Shown here: piece after piece, positions 28,496 through 39,335 of the stretch
Layout: each line of letters opens with the position of its first letter
Position numbering within the stretch: the stretch's first letter is position 1
Source of the DNA: QHVT01 sp036399015
Lineage (GTDB): Bacteria > Acidobacteriota > Thermoanaerobaculia > Gp7-AA8
Reading direction: 5' to 3'
Length of the DNA: 64,000 nt
NCBI GenBank assembly: GCA_036399015.1
Contig: DASWNW010000089.1
Span: 16,808 to 80,807, forward strand
The notes under the pieces: model-generated
What the model was told of the DNA's origin: nothing
What the model saw: only the letters and a program-made list of their open reading frames with translations
Databases searched by the model: none
Made by a program: the position numbers and the translations under genes

Positions 28496-28636
28496 TTAGA
28501 CAGCGAGGCGCTTGCGGCCCTTGCGGCGACGGCGCGAGAGGACGGCCTGTCCGTCCTTGGTGCGCATGCGGACGAGGAAGCCGTGCGTGCGCTTGCGGCG
28601 GCGGTTGTTCGGTTGAAACGTACGCTTGGATGCCAT
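28496..28636 (-). CDS. rpmH: 50S ribosomal protein L34
   Basis: The 46-residue L34 sequence begins MASKRTFQPNNRRRKRTHGF and ends GRKRLAV. It has the usual Arg/Lys density and length. It is the first gene of the leftward operon rpmH-rnpA-yidD-yidC-jag and lies back to back with dnaA, as in many bacterial origins. Confidence 0.97.
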   Translation of the reverse strand: MASKRTFQPNNRRRKRTHGFLVRMRTKDGQAVLSRRRRKGRKRLAV

Positions 28637-28666
28637 TTACCTAACCCTCTGAAAATGAAAGCGGTG

Positions 28667-28695
28667 AGTATAGTGGGCCGGGTGCAGGCGGTCAA
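28667..28695 (-). promoter_or_regulatory. Predicted sigma-70 promoter of rpmH
   Basis: On the minus strand TTGACC (28690-28695) is followed after 17 bp by TATACT (28667-28672), with the rpmH start about 30 bp downstream. Both boxes match the consensus at five of six positions. Confidence 0.65.
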
Positions 28696-28785
28696 CGAGC
28701 GTCGACGGCAGTCCACAGGCCGAGCGCGCAAACGCCCCGCCGAGAGAGGCTTATTCCCCGCCATCCCGGGGCACATTTTTGCGCC

Positions 28786-28814
28786 TTCACGACCCCGGAA
28801 CGCTGTGCTAGACT
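28786..28814 (+). promoter_or_regulatory. Predicted dnaA promoter
   Basis: TTCACG (28786-28791) lies 17 bp from TAGACT (28809-28814), and the -10 box is preceded by TG in extended form (28806-28807). The transcript would start near 28821, upstream of the DnaA boxes. Confidence 0.5.
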
Positions 28815-28837
28815 CCGTCCCCCTATCCAGATCCCGA

Positions 28838-28868
28838 ATTTCCACAACTGTGGAAAAGCTGTGGATCT
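28838..28868. promoter_or_regulatory. DnaA-box cluster in the rpmH-dnaA gap (oriC candidate)
   Basis: Three matches to the DnaA box lie within 31 bp: ATTTCCACA (28838-28846), TTTTCCACA read on the minus strand (28849-28857) and AGATCCACA read on the minus strand (28860-28868). They sit between the dnaA promoter and start codon, so autoregulation is likely. The gene order rpmH/dnaA also makes this 260-bp gap (28637-28896) a candidate origin. No clear A+T-rich unwinding region is visible. Confidence 0.6.
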
Positions 28869-28896
28869 TCAATGAGATAGCGGACGTTCGCGCCGC

Positions 28897-30207
28897 ATGA
28901 GCACATGGAGCCAGGTCCTCGCCCGCATCGAGCAAGTCGTTGATCGGTCGGAATATGACACGTGGCTCGCCCCCACCCGTTTCGCCGGCCACAAAGGGGA
29001 GACGATCGACATCGCGGTCCCCTCTCAACGTTATGTGGATGAGATCCGCGAACGGTTCGGCGCCCAGATCCGCGGGTTTCTCAACGAGGTCAGCCCCGAG
29101 CGGGTCCAGATCAACTTCGTGATCGACAGCTCGATCACCCCCGCCGTCGAGCCGAGCACGCCTGCCGCACCGCCGACGAACGAGCTCCCGGCCGCCACCT
29201 TCAACCCCCGCTACCGCTTCGAGTCGTTCGTGGTCGGCAACTCGAACCAGCTCGCCTACGCCGCCTCGAAGTCGATCGCCGAGAACCCGGCCGGATCGTT
29301 CAACCCGCTCTTCATCTACGGCGGAGCCGGACTCGGCAAGACGCACCTCATCCAGGCCATCGGCCAGCAGGTGCGGGAGCTCCGGCCGAAGCTGCGCATC
29401 GCCTACATGTCGGCCGACTCGTTCGTGACGGAGCTCATCACCTCGATCCGCTACGACAAGATGGCCGTCTTCCGCGAGCGCTACCGCTCGATCGACGCGC
29501 TCCTCCTCGACGACATCCAGTTCATCGCCGGCAAGGAGCGGACGCAGGAAGAGTTCTTCCACACCTTCAACGCCCTCTACGAGGCGCAGAAGCAGATCGT
29601 CTTCACCTCCGACCGGCCGCCGAAGGAGATCCCCACCCTCGAGGAGCGGCTCCGGTCGCGGTTCGAGTGGGGCCTCACGGCGGACATCCAGCCGCCCGAC
29701 CTCGAGACGATGGTGGCGATCCTCCGCAAGAAAGCCGAGGACAAGAAGGTCGCGCTCCCGAATGACGTGGCGCTGTTCATCGCTGAGAGGGTGCGCTCGA
29801 ACGTCCGTGAGCTGGAAGGGCACCTGAACAAGGTGGTGGCCTTCGCCTCCATGGTCGGCAAGGGCATCAGCGTCGAGCTCGTGAAGGAAGCGCTGAAGGA
29901 TGTGCTGTCGAAAGAGGACAAGCCGGTCGGCGCCCCCGAGATCCTCCGGGTCGTGGCCACGCATTACGGTCTGAAGGTGTCGGACCTCAAGCAGAAGAGC
30001 AACGCCAAGACCATCGCCTTCCCCCGGCAGGTGGCGATGTACCTCTGCAAGGACCTCACGGACCTCTCCTACCCCGAGATCGGCAAGCTGTTCGCCGACA
30101 AACACCACTCCACCGTCATGTACTCGGTCCAGCAGATCAAGAAGATGATCGACGCCGACGCACAGTTCGCCCGGACGGTGGAGGGGCTGGCGAAGCAGTT
30201 CCGATGA
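28897..30207 (+). CDS. dnaA: Chromosomal replication initiator protein DnaA
   Basis: DnaA binds oriC and opens it in the ATP form. The 436-residue protein has domain I (W-SQVLARIEQVVDRSEYDTW), a short Pro/Ala-rich domain II (about 80-100), the AAA+ domain with Walker A GGAGLGKT and Walker B LLLDDIQF, and domain IV with the DnaA-box-binding signature DKHHSTVMYSVQQIKK. Length and motifs are normal for a short-linker DnaA. Confidence 0.98.
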   Translation: MSTWSQVLARIEQVVDRSEYDTWLAPTRFAGHKGETIDIAVPSQRYVDEIRERFGAQIRGFLNEVSPERVQINFVIDSSITPAVEPSTPAAPPTNELPAATFNPRYRFESFVVGNSNQLAYAASKSIAENPAGSFNPLFIYGGAGLGKTHLIQAIGQQVRELRPKLRIAYMSADSFVTELITSIRYDKMAVFRERYRSIDALLLDDIQFIAGKERTQEEFFHTFNALYEAQKQIVFTSDRPPKEIPTLEERLRSRFEWGLTADIQPPDLETMVAILRKKAEDKKVALPNDVALFIAERVRSNVRELEGHLNKVVAFASMVGKGISVELVKEALKDVLSKEDKPVGAPEILRVVATHYGLKVSDLKQKSNAKTIAFPRQVAMYLCKDLTDLSYPEIGKLFADKHHSTVMYSVQQIKKMIDADAQFARTVEGLAKQFR

Positions 30208-30213
30208 GGCGCA

Positions 30214-30303
30214 GTCTCAAAGTCTCAGAGTCTCAGAGTCTCAGAGGAGAGGCGGCGGCAGCGGCAACCTCTTTGCGACTTTGCGACTCTGAGACTCTGA
30301 GAC
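30214..30303. repeat. Family A element between dnaA and dnaN
   Basis: The left arm (30214-30245) is GTCTCAAA then GTCTCAGA three times, followed by GGAG. The right arm (30272-30303) is the reverse complement of GTCTCAGA twice and GTCGCAAA twice. The loop is 26 bp. It begins 6 bp after the dnaA stop. The remainder of the 352-bp dnaA-dnaN gap (30304-30559) holds only the dnaN promoter region. Confidence 0.87.
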
Positions 30304-30458
30304 TCCCCCCCGACTTTCCCACACCCGCTGAGGAAAGCCCTGCACAAATCCTGCGGGGGGAATTTGCGGATTCGGGGAACGGGGGCCGAACTGCGGAAAA
30401 CGGCCTCGTTTCCCTCAGTTTCCTGCCGCCCGGACTCACAGGGTCAAAAGGCGAAGAC

Positions 30459-30467
30459 TGCTATACT
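30459..30467 (+). promoter_or_regulatory. Predicted extended -10 promoter of dnaN
   Basis: TGCTATACT (TG plus TATACT) lies about 93 bp upstream of the dnaN start codon; no good -35 box is visible at the expected spacing. This would give dnaN its own transcript despite the repeat after dnaA. Confidence 0.45.
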
Positions 30468-30559
30468 TTCGAACGGGTTGCGTCGAGTCCTGACGAATTC
30501 CGCACCAACTACTACTACCACTACAAGAGAACAAGAGTCGGTTTGAAGGAAGAGACTAC

Positions 30560-31690
30560 ATGGAGCTGACCGTCGGAAAAGCGGATCTTCAGAAAGAACT
30601 CCAGCTTTGCCAGGGGGTCGTCGAGAAGCGTTCGACGATACCGATTCTTTCGAATGTCCTCCTCAGGGCGGCCGACGGAAGGCTCCAGATCGCGGCGACG
30701 GACCTCGACGTCACGATCCTCAGCTCGACCGCTGCCCGCGTCACCACTCCCGGCGGCGTCACCATCGAAGCGAAGCGCCTCTTCGACGTCGTCCGCTCCA
30801 TGCCCGACGACGACGTTCACTTCACGCTCCAGGAAAACAACTCGATGCTCATCGAGTCGGGGACGGCGAAGTTCCGCCTCCTCGGCCTCCCAGCCGAGGA
30901 CTACCCGACCCTCCCCAGCGTCGACGTCGCCGAGGCGTTCACCGTTCCCCTCGGCGAGCTGAAGACCATGGTCGGGAAGGTGAAGTTCGCGATCACCCAC
31001 GAGGAGACCCGCTTCCAGCTAAACGGCGCCCTCCTCAAGATCCAGCCGAACAAGATGGAGATGGTCGCCACCGACGGCCACCGCATGGCGCTCATCAACT
31101 TCCCCTCCGGGATCACCGGCAAGGGAAAGAAGGGGAGCGATCTCACGATCCTCATCCCCCGCAAGGCGCTCGACGAGATCCTGCGGCTCGAGTCGACCGA
31201 GGATGGGAACGTCCGCTTCGGCGTCTCCGAGAACCAGCTCTTCTTCGAGGCCGGCGACCGCCGCCTCCTGGCGCGGATGATCGACGTGAACTTCCCGAAC
31301 TACATGGAAGTCATCTCCCGCGACAACGACCGCCGGGTAATGGTCGACCGGGAGCGCCTGCTCTCGACGATCAAGCGCATCTCGCTCGTGGCGAACGAGC
31401 GCACGCGCGCCGTCCGCTTCGACTTCGCGCCGGGCAAGCTCACCGTCTCCTCGACGAATCCGGAGCTCGGCGACGCGCGCGAGACGGTGCCCATCGACTA
31501 CGCCGGCCAGCCGTTCTTCGTCGGCCTGAACGCCGCATACGTGATGGACTTCCTCTCCGCGACCGACACGCCGAGCGTCTCGCTCGACCTCAAGGACGAG
31601 AACAGCCAGTGCATCGGCCGTCCTGCCACGGCGGCCGAGGACCTGCCGTACGATTACCTGTACGTCGTGATGCCCATGCGGCTGGCGTGA
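30560..31690 (+). CDS. dnaN: DNA polymerase III beta subunit (sliding clamp)
   Basis: The clamp tethers the replicative polymerase to DNA. The 376-residue protein has the three repeated clamp domains; recognisable parts are TIPILSNVLLRA in domain 1, TDGHRMALINF in domain 2 and the C-terminal YLYVVMPMRL. It has a good ribosome site (GAAGGAAGAG). Its stop overlaps the recF start (GTGA), so recF is translationally coupled. Confidence 0.97.
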   Translation: MELTVGKADLQKELQLCQGVVEKRSTIPILSNVLLRAADGRLQIAATDLDVTILSSTAARVTTPGGVTIEAKRLFDVVRSMPDDDVHFTLQENNSMLIESGTAKFRLLGLPAEDYPTLPSVDVAEAFTVPLGELKTMVGKVKFAITHEETRFQLNGALLKIQPNKMEMVATDGHRMALINFPSGITGKGKKGSDLTILIPRKALDEILRLESTEDGNVRFGVSENQLFFEAGDRRLLARMIDVNFPNYMEVISRDNDRRVMVDRERLLSTIKRISLVANERTRAVRFDFAPGKLTVSSTNPELGDARETVPIDYAGQPFFVGLNAAYVMDFLSATDTPSVSLDLKDENSQCIGRPATAAEDLPYDYLYVVMPMRLA

Positions 31691-32757
31691 TCCTCGAGCG
31701 CCTCTCCACCCAGAACTTCCGCAACCTCATCGACGCGGAAACCGAGTTTCACCCTCACACCAACATCGTCGTCGGCCGCAACGGGCAGGGAAAGACCAAC
31801 CTGCTCGAGGCGGCCTATTTTCTCGCCACGACGAAGTCGTTCCGGACGAACCGCACCGCCAGCGTCTTCCGCCACGACGCGGCGAACGTCTTCGTCAGCG
31901 GCGGCGTGGAGCGCGACCGGCTGGTGCGCACCCTCTCGGTTGGCCTCGAGACCGGGGAGGTCAAGAAGCGCGTCCTGATGATCAACGGCGAGAAGGTGAC
32001 GCTCCCCTCCTACCTCGGGGCGCTGGCGGTCTTCGCCTACTCGGCGGCGCGGCTCGACGTCGTGCGCGGCACGCCCGAGGATCGCCGGCGGTTCCTCGAC
32101 CGCGGCATCGCCAGCATCCACCCGTCGTACCTCGAGCACACCTCCCGCTACACGCGCGTCCTCAAGCAGCGCAACGCGCTCCTGGCGGCCAACTCTCTCT
32201 CCACGCTCGACGCCTGGGACAACGAGCTGATGGTGGCGGCGGCGGCGGTGCATCGCGCGAGGACGGCGTACGTGACCGACCTGGCGGCGGTGTTCCGGGA
32301 GATCGTCGCCCGCCACGCCTACCACGTCACGAACGTCGAGCTGCGGTACAGGCCGAGTGCGACCGACGAGCTGGAGAAGATCCGCCGGCACGAGCTGCGG
32401 GCGAAGATGTCGCTGGTCGGGCCGCAGCGGGACGTGGTGGAGCTGATGACGGACGGGCGGCCGGCGGCGGAGGTGCTGTCGGGCGGCGAGCAGAAGATGA
32501 TCGTGCTGTTCCTGAAGTTCGCGAAAGTCGAGCTTTTCCGGCGGCGGCACGACGAGGCGCCGCTGTTTCTGCTGGACGACGTGGATGCCGAGCTCGACCT
32601 CCAGATCCTGCAGGATCTGCTGTCGAATCTGCCCGATTCGACGCAGGTCTTCGCCACCTCGGCCAAGGAGGCCTTTCTGGCCTCGCTCGAAGCCGGTCCG
32701 CACCGCCGGCTAAGTGTTGAAAACGGGAGAGTTACGGCCGCCCGGGATTTCCCCTGA
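31687..32757 (+). CDS. recF: DNA replication and repair protein RecF
   Basis: RecF is an SMC-like ATPase that helps load RecA at gaps. The 356-residue protein starts at GTG (31687). Walker A is GRNGQGKTNLLEAAYFLAT, the ABC signature is LSGGEQKM and Walker B is LFLLDDVDAELD. It follows dnaN by overlap and precedes gyrB by about 106 bp, in the standard order. Confidence 0.95.
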   Translation: MILERLSTQNFRNLIDAETEFHPHTNIVVGRNGQGKTNLLEAAYFLATTKSFRTNRTASVFRHDAANVFVSGGVERDRLVRTLSVGLETGEVKKRVLMINGEKVTLPSYLGALAVFAYSAARLDVVRGTPEDRRRFLDRGIASIHPSYLEHTSRYTRVLKQRNALLAANSLSTLDAWDNELMVAAAAVHRARTAYVTDLAAVFREIVARHAYHVTNVELRYRPSATDELEKIRRHELRAKMSLVGPQRDVVELMTDGRPAAEVLSGGEQKMIVLFLKFAKVELFRRRHDEAPLFLLDDVDAELDLQILQDLLSNLPDSTQVFATSAKEAFLASLEAGPHRRLSVENGRVTAARDFP

Positions 32758-32863
32758 AACTGCAATAAATGCTGTACAATTTAGCGTTCTAATTCGCGGC
32801 GAAAAATCCCTCTCCCGCCACGCCGCGGGAACAGCCTCCGAGAGCATCTGGAAAGCGATCTGA

Positions 32864-35251
<2,388 letters not shown>

Positions 35252-35268
35252 GCCGACCGATGGACACC

Positions 35269-35292
35269 GCGGGCTGAAGCCCGCCGCTCCAC
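35269..35292. repeat. Family D repeat, right half only
   Basis: GCGGGCT, GA and AGCCCGC form a tight hairpin that is followed by CGCTCCAC, the same right end as in the elements of yidC and the window edge. It lies in the short gap between gyrB and gyrA and its left half is absent. Confidence 0.7.
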
Positions 35293-35304
35293 AAGAACGA
35301 AACA

Positions 35305-37989
35305 ATGGCTGACGACAGCACCGAAACACCGACATTCAACGAGCAGCGCTACCCCGTCAACATCGAAGACGAGATGCGCAAGTCGTATCTCGACTACGCG
35401 ATGTCCGTCATCATCGGACGCGCGCTGCCGGACGTCCGCGACGGCCTCAAGCCGGTCCACCGCCGCATCCTCTACGGGATGTACGAGCAGGGGAACACCG
35501 CCGGCAAGGCCTATAAGAAGAGCGCCCGCATCGTCGGCGACGTCATGGGCAAGTTCCACCCGCACGGCGACAGCGCGATCTACGACACGGTCGTGCGCAT
35601 GGCGCAGGACTTCTCGATGCGCTACCGGCTCGTCGACGGGCAGGGCAACTTCGGCTCGCTCGACGGCGACAACCCCGCCGCGATGCGTTACACCGAGGTG
35701 CGGCTGACGCGGCTCGCCGAAGAGCTGCTGCGCGACGACATCGACAAGGAAACGATCGACTGGGTCCCGAACTACGACGGCTCGCTTTCCGAGCCCTCGG
35801 TGCTGCCGGCGAAGTTTCCGAACCTCCTCGTCAACGGCTCCTCGGGCATCGCCGTCGGCATGGCAACGAACATCCCGCCGCACAACCTCGGTGAGGTCGT
35901 CGACGCCTGCCTGATGATGATCGACAACCCGGCCGTGACGGTGCAGGAGCTGATGACGGTCCTGCCGGGACCCGACTTCCCCACCGCCGGCTACATCCAC
36001 GGCCTGGAGGGGATCCGTCAGGCGTACGAGACCGGCCGCGGCATCATCCAGGTGCGCGCCCGCGCCATCATCGAGACGCAGAAGAAGAGCGAGAAGCAGC
36101 AGATCGTCGTGACGGAAGTGCCGTACATGACGAACAAGGCCCGCCTGCTGGAGAAGATCGCGGAGCTCGTGCGCGACAAGCGCATCGAGGGGATCTCCGA
36201 TCTCCGCGACGAGTCGGACCGCGAAGGCATCCGCGTCGTCATCGAGTTGAAGCGCGACGCCATCCCCGAGATCGTGCTGAACCACCTGTATCGCAACACG
36301 CAGATGCAGACGACGTTCGGCATCATCTTCCTGGCCATCGCGAACAACAAGCCGGAGGTCATGGACCTCGGCACGATCCTGCGGCACTTCATCGAGCACC
36401 GCAAAGAGATCGTGGTGCGCCGCACCCGGTTCGACCTGCGTAAGGCAGAGGAGCGGGCGCATGTCCTCGAAGGTCTCGTCCGCGCGCTCGACGTGCTGGA
36501 CGAGCTGATCGCGCTCATCCGCGCCAGCCGCACCGGCCAGGAGGCGAAGGACGGACTGATCGCGCGCTGGCAGTTCTCCGAAATCCAGGCGCAGGCGATC
36601 CTCGACATGCGCCTGCAGCGCCTGACGGGACTCGAGCGGGAGAAGCTGGTGCAGGAGTACCAGGAAGTGCTCGCGCACATCGCCCGCCTGCGCGAAATCC
36701 TCGCGTCGGAGAAGCTCGTGCTCGAGATCATCTCGACCGAGCTGCGCACGATCAAAGAGGCCTACAACGACCCGCGCCGCACCGAGATCATCCCTGACAC
36801 GAGCGAGATCTCGATCGAGGACCTCGTCGCCGACGAGGACATGGTCATCACCGTCTCGCGCGGCGGCTACATCAAGCGTTCACCGCTCTCCCTCTACCGC
36901 TCGCAGCGCCGCGGCGGCAAGGGCCGCATCGGCATGCAGACGAAGGAAGAGGACATCGTCGAGCACCTCTTCGTCGCGTCGACGCATGCGTACGTGCTGG
37001 TCTTCACCGACCGCGGACGCATGTACTGGCTGAAGGTGTACGCGGTGCCGGAGGTCGCGGCGAACGCGCGCGGCAAGGCGATCGTGAACCTGCTGCCGCT
37101 CGAGCAGAACGAGAACGTGCGCGCGCTCCTCACCACGCGCGACTTCACCGAAGGCAAGTACGTGGTCATGGCCACGCGCGGCGGCAGGATCAAGAAGACG
37201 GAGCTGGCGGCGTTCTCGAACGTGCGCGCGGCCGGCATCATCGCCATCGACATCGTCGAGGGCGACGACCTCTACGCGGTGCGTCTCTCGAACGGGAACG
37301 ACGAGATCTTCGTCGGCACCCACGGCGGCATGGCCATCCGCTTCCCCGAGTCGCACGTGCGCCCGATGGGCCGCGGCGCGGCCGGCGTGAAGGCGATCTC
37401 ACTGCGCGGCGACGATCACGTGGTGGAGATGGACGTGCTCCCCGGCTCACTGGCCGAGGTGCCGCCGCCGCCCGCTGACGAGGATGCGGCGGAGGAAGTG
37501 GAGCTGGTCGAGGAGAGCGTCGAGACCGCCGAGGCGGTCGACGCGGAGGCTGTCGATGCCGAGGGGGAAGAGGAAGTGGCGCCGGTCGCCGATGATCGCG
37601 GCTACATCCTCACCATCACGGAGAAGGGCTTCGGCAAGCGGACGCCGGTGACGGCGTATCGCCTGCAGCGGCGCGGCGGACTCGGTCTGTCGAACATCAA
37701 GATCACGGAGAAGAACGGGATGGTGGCCGGGCTCGCGCACGTCGGCGAGGACGAGCAGATCCTGCTCATCACCGAGCAGGGGATGATGATCCGCACCGGC
37801 GTCTCCAGCATCCGCATCGCCGGCCGGAAGACGCAGGGTGTGCGCGTCATTCACATCGACGAGAGCGATACGGTCGTCGCGGCGGTGAAGCTGCTGGAGC
37901 GGGAGCAGCCGGAATCGGAAGAGCCGGCGGAAGAGCCGGTGGACGAGACCGCGGAGAATCCCGAAACGCCGGACGAACCGGTGCACTAA
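35305..37989 (+). CDS. gyrA: DNA gyrase subunit A
   Basis: GyrA cuts and rejoins DNA in gyrase. The 894-residue protein has the DNA-cleavage tyrosine Y129 (AAMRYTEVRL) and the quinolone-determining region upstream (KFHPHGDSAIYDTVVRMAQD). The GyrA-box is QRRGGKG in the first beta-propeller blade. The C-terminal domain contains an acidic insert (about residues 722-765, rich in Glu, Asp, Val and Ala) before the last blades (GYILTITEKGFGKRTPV) and a second acidic tail at the end. The core is normal. Confidence 0.97.
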   Translation: MADDSTETPTFNEQRYPVNIEDEMRKSYLDYAMSVIIGRALPDVRDGLKPVHRRILYGMYEQGNTAGKAYKKSARIVGDVMGKFHPHGDSAIYDTVVRMAQDFSMRYRLVDGQGNFGSLDGDNPAAMRYTEVRLTRLAEELLRDDIDKETIDWVPNYDGSLSEPSVLPAKFPNLLVNGSSGIAVGMATNIPPHNLGEVVDACLMMIDNPAVTVQELMTVLPGPDFPTAGYIHGLEGIRQAYETGRGIIQVRARAIIETQKKSEKQQIVVTEVPYMTNKARLLEKIAELVRDKRIEGISDLRDESDREGIRVVIELKRDAIPEIVLNHLYRNTQMQTTFGIIFLAIANNKPEVMDLGTILRHFIEHRKEIVVRRTRFDLRKAEERAHVLEGLVRALDVLDELIALIRASRTGQEAKDGLIARWQFSEIQAQAILDMRLQRLTGLEREKLVQEYQEVLAHIARLREILASEKLVLEIISTELRTIKEAYNDPRRTEIIPDTSEISIEDLVADEDMVITVSRGGYIKRSPLSLYRSQRRGGKGRIGMQTKEEDIVEHLFVASTHAYVLVFTDRGRMYWLKVYAVPEVAANARGKAIVNLLPLEQNENVRALLTTRDFTEGKYVVMATRGGRIKKTELAAFSNVRAAGIIAIDIVEGDDLYAVRLSNGNDEIFVGTHGGMAIRFPESHVRPMGRGAAGVKAISLRGDDHVVEMDVLPGSLAEVPPPPADEDAAEEVELVEESVETAEAVDAEAVDAEGEEEVAPVADDRGYILTITEKGFGKRTPVTAYRLQRRGGLGLSNIKITEKNGMVAGLAHVGEDEQILLITEQGMMIRTGVSSIRIAGRKTQGVRVIHIDESDTVVAAVKLLEREQPESEEPAEEPVDETAENPETPDEPVH

Positions 37990-37998
37990 ACTGCCGAC

Positions 37999-38277
37999 AT
38001 GCGCCCCTCGCGCGAACGCCTGGAGCATCTCGCGCGCGAGCTCGTCGAAACGCTCGCGCGCTCCAAGTCCGTGATCCTGCTGAAGGATCGCGAGGCGGTG
38101 CGTCAGGCCGTGGCGCAGGCGCTGGCAGAGGAGATGCGGCGGGAGGAGCAGCGCGAGGAGAATGCGCGCCGCCGTCTCGCCGCGCTGCGCGCGCCGCGGC
38201 CGCACACGAAAGAGTGGGATGAGCTCTTCCTGAAGTTCATCGAGGAAGAGGCGATGCGCGACGGACTCGATAGCTAG
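37999..38277 (+). CDS. DUF507 family protein
   Basis: This 92-residue charged helical protein resembles the DUF507 family: SRERLEHLARELVETL at the start, a central KDREAVRQAVAQALAEEM helix and the conserved end TKEWDELFLKFIEEEA. No function is known for the family. It starts 9 bp after gyrA and may share its transcript. The 77-bp gap to the convergent gene has no clear terminator. Confidence 0.75.
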   Translation: MRPSRERLEHLARELVETLARSKSVILLKDREAVRQAVAQALAEEMRREEQREENARRRLAALRAPRPHTKEWDELFLKFIEEEAMRDGLDS

Positions 38278-38354
38278 CCGGCACGGCCGGCAGCGCTGGT
38301 TGCTCCGCCGGTGCACGTACGGCCACTCCGTCGGTGCGTTCTGCCGCGCAGGCC

Positions 38355-38795
38355 CTAGCGGTGCTTGCGGCGCTTGCGGCGCGATCCGCCGGCGGCGGGA
38401 TCGGGATCGGCGGGATCGCCTTCCACGGGAGCGGCGTTCTGGCCTTCGTCGGCGTTCACCACGGGATCAGCCGCCGGTGGCGCCGGCGTGGGCTCGGCAA
38501 GTTGCGGCGCATCGCCAACGACCTCTGAGGGTCCGCCGCGGAGGGTGACGTCGTCGTCGGCAATCATCCGCCGGAGACGCTGCGCCTTGGTCCGCTCGAA
38601 GATGCCGCCCGAGTGGCCGGCCGGAATCCAACTGTTCCCCGCGCACTTCGGGCAGCGCCCGCGAAACGCGATGTTCTTCCCGCAGTCGGGACAGATGATG
38701 ACGAGCGAATGAGAGAGCTCGAACTTCTGCTCTCCCTCGGCATCCAGGCTGTTCAGGAACGCTGCAAGGTTGGTAAACGTCTCGTCGAGGGGCAT
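38355..38795 (-). CDS. Small zinc-ribbon protein of unknown function
   Basis: This 146-residue protein has a helical N-terminus, a zinc-ribbon motif with C35, C38, C48 and C51 (ICPDCGKNIAFRGRCPKC) and a Pro/Ala/Asp-rich disordered tail ending in a basic cluster (SRRKRRKHR). The basic end could bind nucleic acid, but this is inference. I do not recognise the family. It is divergent from the four-helix-bundle element. Confidence 0.55.
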   Translation of the reverse strand: MPLDETFTNLAAFLNSLDAEGEQKFELSHSLVIICPDCGKNIAFRGRCPKCAGNSWIPAGHSGGIFERTKAQRLRRMIADDDVTLRGGPSEVVGDAPQLAEPTPAPPAADPVVNADEGQNAAPVEGDPADPDPAAGGSRRKRRKHR

Positions 38796-38840
38796 CGGTA
38801 CTCCGGAGCGGGCTTTACTGCACGCGACGTGCCGAGGGGG

Positions 38841-39326
38841 GTCTCAGAGTCGCAGAGTCTCAAAGTCGCAGAGGAGGGTGTAGGATTCTCGTTCCACACT
38901 GGCCGCCGGTCGCGCGCGATGTTCTCCGCACCCGGCCTTATGAAGAAATCCTATCGCCATCTGTTTGTGTGGGAGGCGTCCGTCGATGTTGCGGTACGGA
39001 TGATTGCGCTCGCCGACGAGCTGATTAGCCGAAAGCGCTTCGCCCTCGCCGATCAACTCGTCCGCGCGGCGTGCTCCGTGCCGAACAACATCGCCGAGGG
39101 CCAGGGCCGCGCGAGCACGAAAGACCGCCGCCACTTCCTCGTGCAGGCCCGCGGATCCCTGTACGAGTTGGAGACGCAACTCGAGATCCTCGAGCGAGCC
39201 CACATCGCGAAAGACACGACAGGAGTACGAGAAAGAATCGCGCAGATCGAATGCGGCCTCACAAAGATGATCGAAAACCTCGCGAAAGACCCTCTCTGAG
39301 ACTCTGCGACTCTGAGACTTTGAGAC
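38841..39326 (+). mobile_element. Family A unit carrying a four-helix-bundle (S23/IVP-like) gene
   Basis: This 486-bp unit is bounded by inverted family A arms. The left arm (38841-38872) is GTCTCAGA, GTCGCAGA, GTCTCAAA, GTCGCAGA and then GGAG, preceded by a run of six G. The right arm (39295-39326) is the reverse complement of GTCTCAAA, GTCTCAGA, GTCGCAGA, GTCTCAGA, followed by TCCCCC. The interior holds one complete gene, whose stop codon lies in the first unit of the right arm. Elsewhere in the window the same arms enclose loops of only 26-31 bp. The layout recalls IVS elements of 23S rRNA genes, which encode the same protein fold. No target-site duplication is evident. Confidence 0.6.
38940..39299 (+). 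CDS. Four-helix-bundle protein (S23/IVP, bAvd-like)
   Basis: This 119-residue protein matches the S23/IVP four-helix-bundle family: YRHLFVWEASVDVAVRM at the start, then QLVRAACSVPNNIAEGQGRA, the most conserved part, and a long third helix (RRHFLVQARGSLYELETQLEI). Relatives are encoded by intervening sequences in 23S rRNA genes, and the fold is shared with the Avd protein of diversity-generating retroelements, where it forms pentamers and binds nucleic acid. Here the gene is not in an rRNA gene but within inverted family A repeats. Its last codons and stop are written by the repeat. No reverse transcriptase or transposase is nearby. Confidence 0.85.
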   Translation: MKKSYRHLFVWEASVDVAVRMIALADELISRKRFALADQLVRAACSVPNNIAEGQGRASTKDRRHFLVQARGSLYELETQLEILERAHIAKDTTGVRERIAQIECGLTKMIENLAKDPL

Positions 39327-39335
39327 TCCCCCGGC

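Noticed and set aside
28637..28896. Firm assignment of oriC
   Set aside because: Gene order and DnaA boxes favour it, but no A+T-rich unwinding element is visible and GC-skew cannot be computed here, so it is left as a candidate.
38940..39299. Intervening sequence inside a 23S rRNA gene
   Set aside because: The protein family fits, but no rRNA sequence flanks the unit; neighbours are a zinc-ribbon gene and rng.
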